Source of the DNA: VRUE01 sp963725085
GTDB taxonomy: Bacteria; Actinomycetota; Thermoleophilia; Solirubrobacterales; 70-9
Length of the DNA: 64,000 bases
NCBI GenBank assembly: GCA_963725085.1
Contig: CAVRXM010000007.1
Coordinates: 1 to 64,000, forward strand
Reading direction: 5' to 3'
Numbering within the stretch: position 1 is the first letter of the stretch; each line of letters begins with the position of its first letter. Shown in pieces: positions 50,816 through 58,938 of this stretch. The position numbers and the translations under genes are program-made. Below the pieces are notes generated by a model, which saw nothing but the letters and a program-made list of their open reading frames with translations, had not been told where the DNA came from and did no database searches.

Positions 50816-51308
50816 GCGAGAGAGGGTCGAAGGCATAGATTCCTCTCCCAAAGGCTGATGGGAATCTTCCTCCCATGCTCCTCCACCAGCCTGGCCGGTC
50901 GCCGCTCCCGTCTGCATCTCCGGCGGTGGCCGGCCAGACGCTGGTTTTCCCACCCGTAAACGACAAGCAGGGGTTTGCCAGCGGCGATAACGGACAGTTC
51001 CACTCGCGTCAGCGACTCGATCGCCGAATTACTGGTCGTCGCATCTCTATCTCAAGAATCGCGCTAGCAAGTCATGACGCGGTCGGCGCTCGGTCTTTAG
51101 GCCGAAGGTCGCGAGTTCGATTCTTGTCGGGTGCATTCCTTGCGGTTCGCGGCAGTGTGGATTCTGCAGCAGGTAGTCGCCACCCGCGGCGGTGTTCCGT
51201 CGCCTTCGGACGAGCACGTCGATCTCCTCAGGGCGGGGCTTCGCCGGCGATGCTCCCACCGGGCGCCACGGGTGGTAGCGCCGAGGCGCCCGAATAGACT
51301 GCCCGCTG
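50816..51308. other. Intergenic region with tRNA remnant
   Basis: About 490 bases between the PIN toxin and the acetoacetyl-CoA synthetase. Apart from the tRNA-like 3' fragment at 51090-51135 I see no gene. The part from 51136 on should contain the promoter of the synthetase, but no boxes stand out. Confidence 0.4.
51090..51135 (+). tRNA. tRNA 3'-half remnant, Lys/Arg-like
   Basis: Anticodon stem TCGGT/GCCGA encloses only six loop bases (CTTTAG), one short of seven. If one base is lost the anticodon could be TTT (Lys) or TCT (Arg). Then come AGGTC, a T-arm GCGAG-TTCGATT-CTTGT (pairs with two wobbles), the acceptor strand CGGGTGC (51128-51134) and discriminator A. No GCACCCG partner or D-arm lies upstream. 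It is the 3' part of a tRNA, comparable to the remnants at 4.2 and 7.6 kb. Confidence 0.4.
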
Positions 51309-53291
51309 GTGAACGCCCAGGCCGCCAAGACGCTCTGGCAGCCTTCGGCCGCAACGGTCCAGCGGGCCCGGATATCCGAGTTCGCCCGCTGGCTGGAAGC
51401 CGAGCGGGAGCTCGGCCCTTGGCCGGGCTACTCGGAGCTCTGGCAGTTTTCGGTCGAGGACCCAGACGGCTTCTGGGGGGCGATCTGGGACTTCTTCGAC
51501 GTCCAGGCCGACGGCGAGGCTTCCCCGGTCCTCGCCTCGCGGGAGATGCCGGGAGCGCAATGGTTCCCAAACGCGCGGCTGAACTACGCCGAGCACGTCT
51601 TCCGTGGCAAAGACGACGCTGCGACCGCGATCCTGCATGCCTCCGAGCTGCGGGAGCTCGCCGAGCTTTCCTGGGTGGAGCTGCGAAGCCAGGTCGCGGC
51701 GGTCGCCGCAGGGCTGGGGGTGTTCGGGGTCGGCCCGGGCGATCGCGTCGTCGCCTACATGCCGAACATCGCCGAGGCGATAGTCGCCTTCCTCGCCACC
51801 GCCTCCCTGGGGGCCGTCTGGTCCTCCTGCTCACCAGATTTCGGGGTCGGCAGCGTCGTCGACCGCTTCGCCCAGATCGAGCCCAAGATCCTCTTCTGCG
51901 TCGATGGCTATCGCTACGGCGGCAAGGACTTCGACCGCACCGAGACGATCGCCGCCCTGCAGCACGCGATGCCGAGCCTCGAGCGCACGGTCGTCCTTCC
52001 CTACCTAAATCCCGAGCCCGATCTCTCTGGGCTGGCGGGCGTCGTCCCCTGGGAGGAGCTGGCGGCCGCCGGCGCCGGCTCCGAGCTTTCCTTCGAGCGG
52101 GTCCCCTTCGACCACCCCCTTTGGGTCCTCTACTCCTCGGGGACCACCGGCCTGCCGAAGGCGATCGTGCAGGGCCAGGGCGGCATCCTCCTCGAGCACC
52201 TCAAGCAGCTGAACCTCCACGTCGACGCTCACCCCGGCGACCGGCTGTTCTGGTTCACGACGACCGGCTGGATGATGTGGAACTTCCTCGTCTCCGGCCT
52301 CCTCACCGGGGCGGCGATCGTCCTCTTCGACGGCAATCCCGGTCACCCGGACCTGGGCCGTCTCTGGGACCTCGCCGAGGAGGCGAGGATGACGATGTTC
52401 GGCGCCTCCGCTGCCTACATCGGGGCCTGCATGAAGGCCGGGGTCGAGCCCGGCGCCGGCCGTGACCTCTCGACCCTGGGCTCGATCGGCTCGACCGGCT
52501 CGCCGCTCTCGCCGGAGGGCTTCGACTGGATCTACGAGCAGCTGGGGGCGGACACATGGCTCTTCTCGACCTCCGGCGGCACCGACATCTGCACCGCGTT
52601 CGTCGGCGGCGTCTCGACCCTGCCGGTCTACCGCGGCGAGCTTCAGGGGCGCGCGCTCGGCGCTGCCGTGGAGGCCTGGGACGAAGACGGAAACTCGGTG
52701 ATCGGCGAGGTGGGGGAGCTGGTCATCACCGAGCCGATGCCCTCGATGCCGCTCTACCTATGGGGTGACGCCGACGGTCAGCGCTACCGGGAGAGCTATT
52801 TCGAGATGTTCCCCGGCACCTGGCGGCACGGCGATTGGATCGAAATCACCGAGCGCGGCACGGCGATCATCTACGGGCGCTCCGACTCCACCATCAACCG
52901 TGCCGGCATCCGCATGGGCACCGCGGAGATCTACCGGGCTGTGCTCGACATCGACGAGATCACCGACGCCCTCGTCGTCGACATCCCGAAGCCAGGCACC
53001 GACGGCTGGATGCCGCTCTTCGTCGTGCTGCGGGAGGGCAACGAGGTCACGCCCGAGCTGTCGGCGGAGATCGCCCGTCGGGTGCGGGAACGCTGCTCAC
53101 CGCGGCACGTCCCCGACGAGGTCTTCCAGATCACCGAGGTGCCGCGGACGCTCTCCGGCAAGGCGCTCGAGGTGCCGGTGAAGCGGATCCTGATGGGGAC
53201 GGAGCCCGCCAAGGCGGTCAGCCGCGACTCCCTCGCCAACCCGGACGCGCTCGACTACTTCGTCGAGATGGCGACGCACGACGCCAACTGA
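51309..53291 (+). CDS. Acetoacetate-CoA ligase (acetoacetyl-CoA synthetase)
   Basis: A 660-residue adenylate-forming enzyme that joins acetoacetate to CoA using ATP. The N-terminus (NAQAAKTLWQPSAATVQRAR, then YSELWQFSVEDPDGFWGAIWDFF) and the length are those of acetoacetyl-CoA synthetase rather than acetyl-CoA synthetase. Core motifs: YSSGTTGLPKAIV (ATP loop), STSGGTDICTAFVGG, YGRSDSTINRAGIRMGTAEIY (hinge), and the acyl-adenylating Lys in RTLSGKALEVPVKR. The start is GTG 51309. Its stop is one base from that of the oppositely oriented BKACE gene, whose reaction can release an acetoacetate unit, so the two may work together. Confidence 0.9.
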   Translation: MNAQAAKTLWQPSAATVQRARISEFARWLEAERELGPWPGYSELWQFSVEDPDGFWGAIWDFFDVQADGEASPVLASREMPGAQWFPNARLNYAEHVFRGKDDAATAILHASELRELAELSWVELRSQVAAVAAGLGVFGVGPGDRVVAYMPNIAEAIVAFLATASLGAVWSSCSPDFGVGSVVDRFAQIEPKILFCVDGYRYGGKDFDRTETIAALQHAMPSLERTVVLPYLNPEPDLSGLAGVVPWEELAAAGAGSELSFERVPFDHPLWVLYSSGTTGLPKAIVQGQGGILLEHLKQLNLHVDAHPGDRLFWFTTTGWMMWNFLVSGLLTGAAIVLFDGNPGHPDLGRLWDLAEEARMTMFGASAAYIGACMKAGVEPGAGRDLSTLGSIGSTGSPLSPEGFDWIYEQLGADTWLFSTSGGTDICTAFVGGVSTLPVYRGELQGRALGAAVEAWDEDGNSVIGEVGELVITEPMPSMPLYLWGDADGQRYRESYFEMFPGTWRHGDWIEITERGTAIIYGRSDSTINRAGIRMGTAEIYRAVLDIDEITDALVVDIPKPGTDGWMPLFVVLREGNEVTPELSAEIARRVRERCSPRHVPDEVFQITEVPRTLSGKALEVPVKRILMGTEPAKAVSRDSLANPDALDYFVEMATHDAN

Positions 53292-53292
53292 C

Positions 53293-54246
53293 CTACAGCT
53301 CGATCGCGGTCGCCTCCGGGCCCTTGAGGCCCAGAATCTGCCTTGTCTCCTCGGGGCTGGCCGGCTCCATCGAGAGCTCATCGAGTATGCGGACCATCTT
53401 CTCCACCTGCTGGGCGTTGCTCTCGGCGAGGACGCCCCGTCGCAGGTAGATGCTGTCCTCGAGGCCGACGCGGACGTTGCCGCCGAGGATGGCGGCGGTA
53501 GTGGTCAGCGGCGTCTGGTTGCGCCCCGCCCCCAGCACAGACCAGCGGTAGGCATCGCCGAAGAGGCGGTCGGCGGTCCGCTTCATGTGCAGGAGGTCCT
53601 CAATCGCGGTGCCGATGCCGCCCAGGATCCCCATCACGCTCTGGACGAACAGAGGCGGCTCAACGACCCCACGGTCGAGGAAGTGGCCGAGGTTGTAGAG
53701 GTGGCCGATGTCGTAGCACTCGAACTCGAACCGAGTTCCGCCGGCGCTGAGGCGGGCGACCAGCTTCTCGACGTCGGCGAAGGTGTTGCGGAAGATGAAG
53801 TCGCGGGTCATCTCGAGGTAGGCCGGTTCCCACTCGTTCTTGAACTCCGAGATGCCCTCGGCCATCTGGAAGATGCCGAAGTTCATGCTCCCCATGTTCA
53901 TCGAGCAGAGCTCGGGGGAGAAGCGGTTGGCGGCGGCGCTGCGTTCCTCGAGCGACATTCCGAGCCCGCCGCCGGTGGTGATGTTGATGACCGCGTCGGT
54001 TGCCTCGCGGATCTGGGGCAGGAAACGAGCGAACACGTCCGGGTCCGGCGTCGGCGCGCCGGTCTTCGGGTCGCGGGCATGGAGGTGGAGGATCGCCGCT
54101 CCGGCCCGCGCCGCGCCGATCGCCTGCTCAGCGATCTCCTCCGGGGTAAGCGGAAGGTGGGGCGTCTGGGAGGGAATGTGGATTGCCCCGGTGATCGCGC
54201 AGCTGATGATCCTCTTCCGGCTCGTGTCCAAGCTTGCCTTCCTCAC
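53293..54246 (-). CDS. Beta-keto acid cleavage enzyme (BKACE, former DUF849)
   Basis: A 317-residue BKACE enzyme; the family condenses a beta-keto acid with acetyl-CoA and splits it into acetoacetate plus a new CoA ester, or the reverse pairing. Zn ligands are in the strand ILHLHARDPKTGAPTPD (His-x-His), and a Glu is in FEFECYDIGHLYN. NITTGGGLGMSLEER and NTFADVEKLVARL are typical. Characterised members act on 3-keto-5-aminohexanoate (Kce) or 3-dehydrocarnitine. The substrate here is unknown; the ETF-linked dehydrogenase downstream and the dehydrogenases around it would fit an amino or trimethylammonium beta-keto acid. It ends a four-gene minus-strand operon. Confidence 0.9.
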   Translation of the reverse strand: MRKASLDTSRKRIISCAITGAIHIPSQTPHLPLTPEEIAEQAIGAARAGAAILHLHARDPKTGAPTPDPDVFARFLPQIREATDAVINITTGGGLGMSLEERSAAANRFSPELCSMNMGSMNFGIFQMAEGISEFKNEWEPAYLEMTRDFIFRNTFADVEKLVARLSAGGTRFEFECYDIGHLYNLGHFLDRGVVEPPLFVQSVMGILGGIGTAIEDLLHMKRTADRLFGDAYRWSVLGAGRNQTPLTTTAAILGGNVRVGLEDSIYLRRGVLAESNAQQVEKMVRILDELSMEPASPEETRQILGLKGPEATAIEL

Positions 54247-54258
54247 CCGACCATAACC

Positions 54259-55023
54259 TCAGGCAATGCGAAAGGCCAGATCGCCGAGCGCGGGGAAACG
54301 CTCGCAGACGAGTGGGTCGTGCCCGGGCACGATGACGGCGCCGGCCTCCTGAAGCTCCCGCAGGCGCCGCACGGCACGGCTCGCGCCCTCCTCGTCGACG
54401 GTCTGGGCGAAGACAGAGTCACCATCCATCTCCTCGTAGAAGTGCAGCGCGTCGGAGGCGAGCACGACCCTGCCCTCCGCGGTGGCGACCTCGACGATCA
54501 GTTGGCCGGGCGTGTGCCCGCCCGTCTCCTCCGCGACTACCCCGGCCGCGATCTCCTCGCGGCCGTCGAGGAACCTCACTCGTCCCTGGGCGCGAGCAGC
54601 GTCGAGCTCTTGCATGTCCGCGCGCTCGACGAGGTCGAGGTCCTCCGCCTCGCCGCTCCAGTAATCGAGCTCGCGGCGACTGAGGAATATTGGCCCGTGC
54701 CGGGCAAGGCCGAGGTTGCCGGTGTGGTCGTAGTGAAGGTGGGTGAGCAGGAGCGCGTCCGGTTGCGCCCCTTCGAGCAACCGCGGCAGGATCTCGGCCG
54801 GCTCGCGGAGCATGGTCCGGTCGCGACGCCGAGCACCCGCCCCGGAGAACCCGGTATCGACCAGGATCACCCGGTTCTCGTTCTCCAGCAGCCAGAAGAA
54901 GTAGTCCATGCGCTGGTCCTCTCCCGGCGCCCCGGCACCCTTGGAGAAGAGCGAGGAGCGCGGCAGCGCGACGGTCCCGTACCTGACCGCCGTGACCGAG
55001 TAGGGCGGCTCCGTCTCGAGCAC
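54259..55023 (-). CDS. Metallo-beta-lactamase-fold hydrolase, N-acyl-homoserine-lactonase-like
   Basis: A 254-residue MBL-fold hydrolase with the dinuclear zinc site HLHYDHTGN, a second His in GGHTPGQL, the bridging Asp in ASDALH and a final His in PGHDPLV. The motif order and spacing match AiiA-like lactonases and related esterases. It lies four bases from the carboxymuconolactone-decarboxylase-like gene and 12 bases from BKACE, so the natural substrate is more likely a lactone or ester in the local catabolic pathway than a quorum signal (inference). Confidence 0.85.
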   Translation of the reverse strand: MLETEPPYSVTAVRYGTVALPRSSLFSKGAGAPGEDQRMDYFFWLLENENRVILVDTGFSGAGARRRDRTMLREPAEILPRLLEGAQPDALLLTHLHYDHTGNLGLARHGPIFLSRRELDYWSGEAEDLDLVERADMQELDAARAQGRVRFLDGREEIAAGVVAEETGGHTPGQLIVEVATAEGRVVLASDALHFYEEMDGDSVFAQTVDEEGASRAVRRLRELQEAGAVIVPGHDPLVCERFPALGDLAFRIA

Positions 55024-55026
55024 CCG

Positions 55027-55428
55027 CTAGCCGTCCACCTCCTCGAACGCCTCCCGCGCCGTTCGAAAGGCCTCCAGCCCCGCCGGGATGCCGCAATAGA
55101 CGGTGGCCTGCAGAAGCACCTCCCGGATCTCCTCCCGGCTGACGCCGTTGTTGAGTGCCCCGCGCAGGTGGAGCTTCAGCTCCCGCTGCCGGTCGAGCGC
55201 CGCCATCATCGCCAGATTCAGCATGCTGCGGGTCCGCCGGTCGAGGCCCTCTCGCGACCAGATCGCCCCCCAGCAGTACTCGGTCACGAGCTCCTGGAGA
55301 GGCGCCGTGAAGTCGTCCTCCCGTGCGGCGGCGAGGCTCTTCTCGACGTAATCGTCCCCCAGCACTTCCTTGCGAATCTCCAGTCCACGGGCGTAGAGCC
55401 CCTCCGCTCTCTGTGGTTCAGCGCTCAA
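55027..55428 (-). CDS. Carboxymuconolactone decarboxylase family protein
   Basis: A 133-residue CMD/AhpD-fold protein, all helical. RGLEIRKEVLGDDYVEKSLA and FTAPLQELVTEYCWGAIWSREGLDRRTRSMLNL are followed by HLRGALNNGVSREEIREVLLQATVYCGIPAG. This is the gamma-carboxymuconolactone decarboxylase pattern with a single Cys per conserved helix (no CxxC), so decarboxylase or lyase chemistry is more likely than peroxidase activity. It sits in a tight operon with the hydroxyacid dehydrogenase upstream (six-base gap) and the MBL hydrolase downstream. Confidence 0.87.
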   Translation of the reverse strand: MSAEPQRAEGLYARGLEIRKEVLGDDYVEKSLAAAREDDFTAPLQELVTEYCWGAIWSREGLDRRTRSMLNLAMMAALDRQRELKLHLRGALNNGVSREEIREVLLQATVYCGIPAGLEAFRTAREAFEEVDG

Positions 55429-55434
55429 ATGCGT

Positions 55435-56388
55435 TCAGCTCCTCTCATCGGTTGGGGTCGTACAGGCCTCCTCTGCATGCTGCTCCAGCCAGCGGACCAC
55501 CTCGGTGTGGTCCGCTCCTGGGCCGAGCGCCCGATCGGCCGCGGCGGCGATCCGGCTCGACTCGAGAATGAGATGCGGCTCGACCTCCAACTCGGCCGCG
55601 AGATCGCCGGCGATCGCCAGATCCTTCGCCATCAGGCCAAGGGCGAAGCCGGAGGCGAAGCTGCGACTGAAGACGAACTGTCCGATCTTGTTCTCGGTCG
55701 CGTTGTTGCGCCCGCTCGAGGCGTTCAGCAGCTCGAGCATGGTCGCCGGGTCGATGCCGGCCCGCTCAGCGACGACCAGAGCCTCGCCGGCGGCGATCAG
55801 GCCGGCAGCCGAGACGGCGTTGTTGAGGGCCTTCGCCGCGTGGCCGGCACCGAGGGGGCCGATGTGAAAGACCCGAGAGCCGAGCGACGAGAAGACACCG
55901 GCGCAGGCGCTGACGTCGGTCGGCTCCCCACCCGCCATGATCGAGAGCTCGCCGGTCTCGGCCCGGGCCACCCCCCCCGAGACTGGGGCGTCGACGAGGC
56001 GAATGCCCAGCTCGGCCAGCCTGGCGCCGAGTTCGCGCGTCCGCGCCGGGGCGGCCGTGCTCATGTCGACGATCAGCCCGCCCGGTCGGATCCCGCTCGC
56101 CACGCCGTCACCGCCATCGCCGAGCACGGCGGCGGCGACCGCGGCGCCGTCGGGGAGCATCGTGATCACGAGGTCGGAGGCGGCGCCGACCGCGGCTGTG
56201 TCGGCGCATGCAGTCGCGCCGATGCTGGAGGCGACGCTCTCCGTCAGATCCGCCCTTGCATCGTGGACCGCGAGCGCACCGCCGGCGACGGCGAGACGGG
56301 ACGCCATCGGCGAGCCCATCTTCCCCAGGCCTACGAACCCGATCGCGCCCGGCAGGTCAAGCACGGGGTCTGAGGGCGAGGTGCTCAT
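55435..56388 (-). CDS. NAD(P)-dependent beta-hydroxyacid dehydrogenase (3-hydroxyisobutyrate dehydrogenase family)
   Basis: A 317-residue member of the HIBADH/tartronate-semialdehyde-reductase family, oxidising a beta-hydroxy acid to the keto form. The Rossmann motif GFVGLGKMGSPMASRL opens the protein. The substrate-binding DAPVSGGVARAETGELSIMAGG and the catalytic Lys in GAGHAAKALNN follow. It is the first gene of the minus-strand operon that ends with BKACE. A simple reading is that it makes the beta-keto acid which BKACE then cleaves, but the substrate is not shown. Confidence 0.88.
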   Translation of the reverse strand: MSTSPSDPVLDLPGAIGFVGLGKMGSPMASRLAVAGGALAVHDARADLTESVASSIGATACADTAAVGAASDLVITMLPDGAAVAAAVLGDGGDGVASGIRPGGLIVDMSTAAPARTRELGARLAELGIRLVDAPVSGGVARAETGELSIMAGGEPTDVSACAGVFSSLGSRVFHIGPLGAGHAAKALNNAVSAAGLIAAGEALVVAERAGIDPATMLELLNASSGRNNATENKIGQFVFSRSFASGFALGLMAKDLAIAGDLAAELEVEPHLILESSRIAAAADRALGPGADHTEVVRWLEQHAEEACTTPTDERS

Positions 56389-56403
56389 TGCGCGTGCCCA
56401 CCC

Positions 56404-56417
56404 TTCGGCTTGCCGAA
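56404..56417. promoter_or_regulatory. 14-bp palindrome in divergent promoter region
   Basis: TTCGGC-TT-GCCGAA is a perfect inverted repeat in the 80-base gap between the divergent hydroxyacid-dehydrogenase operon and the alcohol dehydrogenase. The next bases outward (CC/GG) also pair. It could be an operator governing both directions; the XRE-cupin regulator encoded nearby is a candidate binder (inference). Confidence 0.4.
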
Positions 56418-56468
56418 AGGCCCTGGTATCTTACCGATGCCGATCAATCGATCTGGAAAAGCTTCCCC

Positions 56469-57503
56469 TTGCGAGCGCTCACAATCCAAGGTCCCGGTGA
56501 GGTCAGAGTCGAGGATCGGCCGATTCCGGAGGTCGAGGCGCCGGGTGACGCTGTCCTGCGGATAGACGCCACCGGGGTCTGCGGGTCCGACCTGCACATC
56601 TACGACGGCCGCCTCGACATCGAGCCGGGCTTCACGATCGGCCACGAGTACGTCGGGACGGTGGTCGAATTGGGCGATGCGGTGACCCGGGTCGAGGTCG
56701 GCGACCGCGTCGCCGGCGCCTTCCAGGTTGCCTGCGGTACCTGCTTCCACTGCATGAGGGGCGAGTATCAGCGATGCTTGGAGGGTCGGAGCTTCGGGCT
56801 CGGAGCAACGATGGGATCCCTGCAGGGAACCCAGGCCGAGTACGCGCTGATCCCGCACGCGAACCTGGCTCTGCGCAAGGTGCCCGACGGCGTCTCCGAC
56901 GACGTCGCCCTCTTCGCCGGGGATGTGATGGGCACCGGCTATCACGGGGTTGCCGCATCGGACCTGCGTGAGGGCGAGGTGGCAGCGGTGCTGGGGCTGG
57001 GGCCGGTCGGCCTCTGCGTGGTCCAGGCCGCTCGGCTCGCCGGCGCCAGGGTCCTCGCGATCGACAAGGTCGAGCAGCGCCTCGCCCTGGCCGAGTCCTT
57101 TGGGGCAACGCCACTGCATCTCGACGAGCAGGACGTCCGCGCGGAGGTGCGGGCATTGACCGCCGGGCGGGGCGGCGTCGACGTCGCGATCGACGCGGTC
57201 GGCCACGTCGATGCGCTCGAACTCGCGCTGCGGCTGACGCGCGACTGCGGCAGGGTCCAGTGCATCGGCATCTACGCCGAGCGTGGACAAATTCACCTCG
57301 GCCTGGCCTGGCTCAAGTCGCTGACGATCAGGGGCGGGCAGGCCAACGTGATCGCCCACCTCGACCCCGTCCTTGACATGCTCGCCGACGGCCGCCTCGA
57401 CCCCACGCCCCTCGTCACTCATCACATGTCGCTGGACGACGCCCCCGAGGCCTACGAGATCTTCTCCCGCCGCGAAGCGCTGAAGATCGTCCTCACCCCC
57501 TGA
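56469..57503 (+). CDS. Zinc-dependent alcohol dehydrogenase (MDR family)
   Basis: About 344 residues from TTG 56469. Catalytic zinc ligands: Cys in GVCGSDLHIYDG, and His-Glu in IGHEYVGTVVE. The structural-zinc loop is CGTCFHCMRGEYQRC (four Cys). The Rossmann loop VLGLGPVGLCVVQAARLAGA binds NAD(P). The length is normal for medium-chain dehydrogenases of the threonine/glutathione-independent formaldehyde dehydrogenase type. No ATG or GTG is in place, and TTG follows GGAAAAG at a suitable distance. It diverges from the BKACE operon and its stop is seven bases from the crotonase stop, facing it. Confidence 0.85.
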   Translation: MRALTIQGPGEVRVEDRPIPEVEAPGDAVLRIDATGVCGSDLHIYDGRLDIEPGFTIGHEYVGTVVELGDAVTRVEVGDRVAGAFQVACGTCFHCMRGEYQRCLEGRSFGLGATMGSLQGTQAEYALIPHANLALRKVPDGVSDDVALFAGDVMGTGYHGVAASDLREGEVAAVLGLGPVGLCVVQAARLAGARVLAIDKVEQRLALAESFGATPLHLDEQDVRAEVRALTAGRGGVDVAIDAVGHVDALELALRLTRDCGRVQCIGIYAERGQIHLGLAWLKSLTIRGGQANVIAHLDPVLDMLADGRLDPTPLVTHHMSLDDAPEAYEIFSRREALKIVLTP

Positions 57504-57510
57504 ACCGCGA

Positions 57511-58278
57511 TCAGCGCCCGCGCCAGACCGGGGGGCGGCGCTCGGTGAAAGCGATTGCGCCCTCGTGAGCGTCCTCGGAGGCGAAGATCGGATCCGCGAT
57601 CTGCAGCTGGCGGGCCCAGCGCTCCCCCTCGGGCCATCCCGGCGCCTCGAGCATCATCCGCTTGCAGGCGGCGACCGCAAGGGGGGCATTTGCCACGATC
57701 TCGGCGGCGAGGCCGAGTGCCGCCTCGAGCGCCTGCCCCGGCTCGACCAGGCGGTTGACGAGCCCGACCTCCGCCGCCCGCTCAGCGGATATAGGGGCGC
57801 CCGTGAGCGCCATCTCCATTGCCAGGTGGTAGGGGACCCGGCGCTGCAGCCGCAGCAGGCCTCCCGCGGCCGGGATCAGGCCCCGCCTGACCTCCGTGAT
57901 CGCAAGTTGGGTCCCCCGCGAGGCGACGATCAGGTCGCAGGCGAGCGCCACCTCGAGCCCGCCGGCCAGGGCGAATCCCTCGACCGCGGCGATCAGCGGC
58001 TTGACCGGCGGTCGCTCGGCGATCCCGCCGAAGCCACGCCCGCCGGCCTCCACCGACTCGCCGCGAGCGAACGCCTTCAGGTCCATGCCGGCACAGAACC
58101 CCTTTCCGGCGCCGCTGAGGACGCCGATCCGCAGCTCCTCGCCTTCGTCGAGGCGCTCGAGGGCGGCCGCCATCCCCTCCGCGAGCTCGCCGTTGACGGC
58201 GTTCCGCTGGCCGGGGCGGTTGAGGGTGATCACGAGCACCCCGTCGCGCTGCTCGGTGAGGATCGGAGGCTCTGCCAC
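57511..58278 (-). CDS. Enoyl-CoA hydratase/isomerase (crotonase family)
   Basis: A 255-residue crotonase. The oxyanion-hole segments are SGAGKGFCAGMDLKAF and IAAVEGFALAGGLEVALACDL. The second part ITEVRRGLIPAAGGLLRLQRRVPY lacks the usual hydratase Glu pair in full: TEVRRGL has one Glu, and the position of the first is Ala/Gly-rich. It may therefore be an isomerase or another crotonase activity rather than a classical hydratase. It is transcribed divergently from the XRE-cupin regulator, about 75 bases apart, and is likely one of that regulator's targets. Confidence 0.87.
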   Translation of the reverse strand: MAEPPILTEQRDGVLVITLNRPGQRNAVNGELAEGMAAALERLDEGEELRIGVLSGAGKGFCAGMDLKAFARGESVEAGGRGFGGIAERPPVKPLIAAVEGFALAGGLEVALACDLIVASRGTQLAITEVRRGLIPAAGGLLRLQRRVPYHLAMEMALTGAPISAERAAEVGLVNRLVEPGQALEAALGLAAEIVANAPLAVAACKRMMLEAPGWPEGERWARQLQIADPIFASEDAHEGAIAFTERRPPVWRGR

Positions 58279-58339
58279 CTGGGCGGATCCTAACCGGCGA
58301 TCACAGCTGCCCCGGGGGCGGTGGCGTGCCGGCCCGAAC

Positions 58340-58345
58340 TAGAAT
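58340..58345 (+). promoter_or_regulatory. Probable -10 element of the XRE-cupin gene
   Basis: TAGAAT lies eight bases before the GTG start at 58354. This is the spacing expected if transcription begins at or next to the start codon, so the message would be leaderless. No Shine-Dalgarno is present between them. No convincing -35 was found. Confidence 0.4.
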
Positions 58346-58353
58346 GGCCGACC

Positions 58354-58938
58354 GTGCCCGGGGTGAAGCAGTCGATAGGGCGCAACCTGCGCCGCTGGCG
58401 CACCGCACGCGGAGTCACCGTCACCGCGCTCGCCGAGGAGGCGGGGGTTGCGAAGTCGACGGTCTCGATGATCGAGCGGGGTATCGGCAACCCGTCGATC
58501 GACACGGTCTGGGCGCTCGCCGCGGCGCTCGGGGTTCCTTTCGCGACGCTGGTCGGCGAGGACGGTGGGAGCGACGGCGACTTCACCGTCGTCCGCGAGG
58601 CGGAGGTCCCGATCATCGCGGCCGACAGCGCCGGCCTGGACACCGACGGTCTGGTCGCCCGACACATGCTTACCCGGGTCGATGTCTCGCTGATCGAGAT
58701 CTACACCCTCGTCCTCGAGGTCGGCGCGGTCCGCCACGCCGAGCCCCACGTCCCCGGACTCTATGAGCACGTGACCGTGGCGGCGGGTTCCCTGGAGATC
58801 TCGACTGACTCGTTTGCCGAGGTGCTGGAGGCCGGCGACCTAATCTCCTTTCGCGCCGACCGCCCGCACAGCTACCGCGTGCTGAAGGGGCCCGTGCGGC
58901 TGGTCTCGGTGCACGAGTACCCCAATCACCCCGTCTGA
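58354..58938 (+). CDS. XRE-family regulator with C-terminal cupin domain
   Basis: About 194 residues from GTG 58354. The N-terminal HTH (IGRNLRRWRTARGVTVTALAEEAGVAKSTVSMIERG) is classical XRE. The C-terminal cupin (VGAVRHAEPHVPGLYEHVTVAAGSLEI, then GDLISFRADRPHSYR) has His residues that could bind a metal or small ligand. Such regulators often sense the substrate of the catabolic genes beside them. It is divergent from the crotonase gene, and its end overlaps the Fe-S oxidoreductase gene on the other strand by 13 bases. Confidence 0.88.
   Translation: MPGVKQSIGRNLRRWRTARGVTVTALAEEAGVAKSTVSMIERGIGNPSIDTVWALAAALGVPFATLVGEDGGSDGDFTVVREAEVPIIAADSAGLDTDGLVARHMLTRVDVSLIEIYTLVLEVGAVRHAEPHVPGLYEHVTVAAGSLEISTDSFAEVLEAGDLISFRADRPHSYRVLKGPVRLVSVHEYPNHPV

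Noticed and set aside
53587..56373. 928-codon plus-strand frame
   Set aside because: It runs antisense across four separate well-recognised genes (BKACE, MBL, CMD-like, hydroxyacid dehydrogenase).
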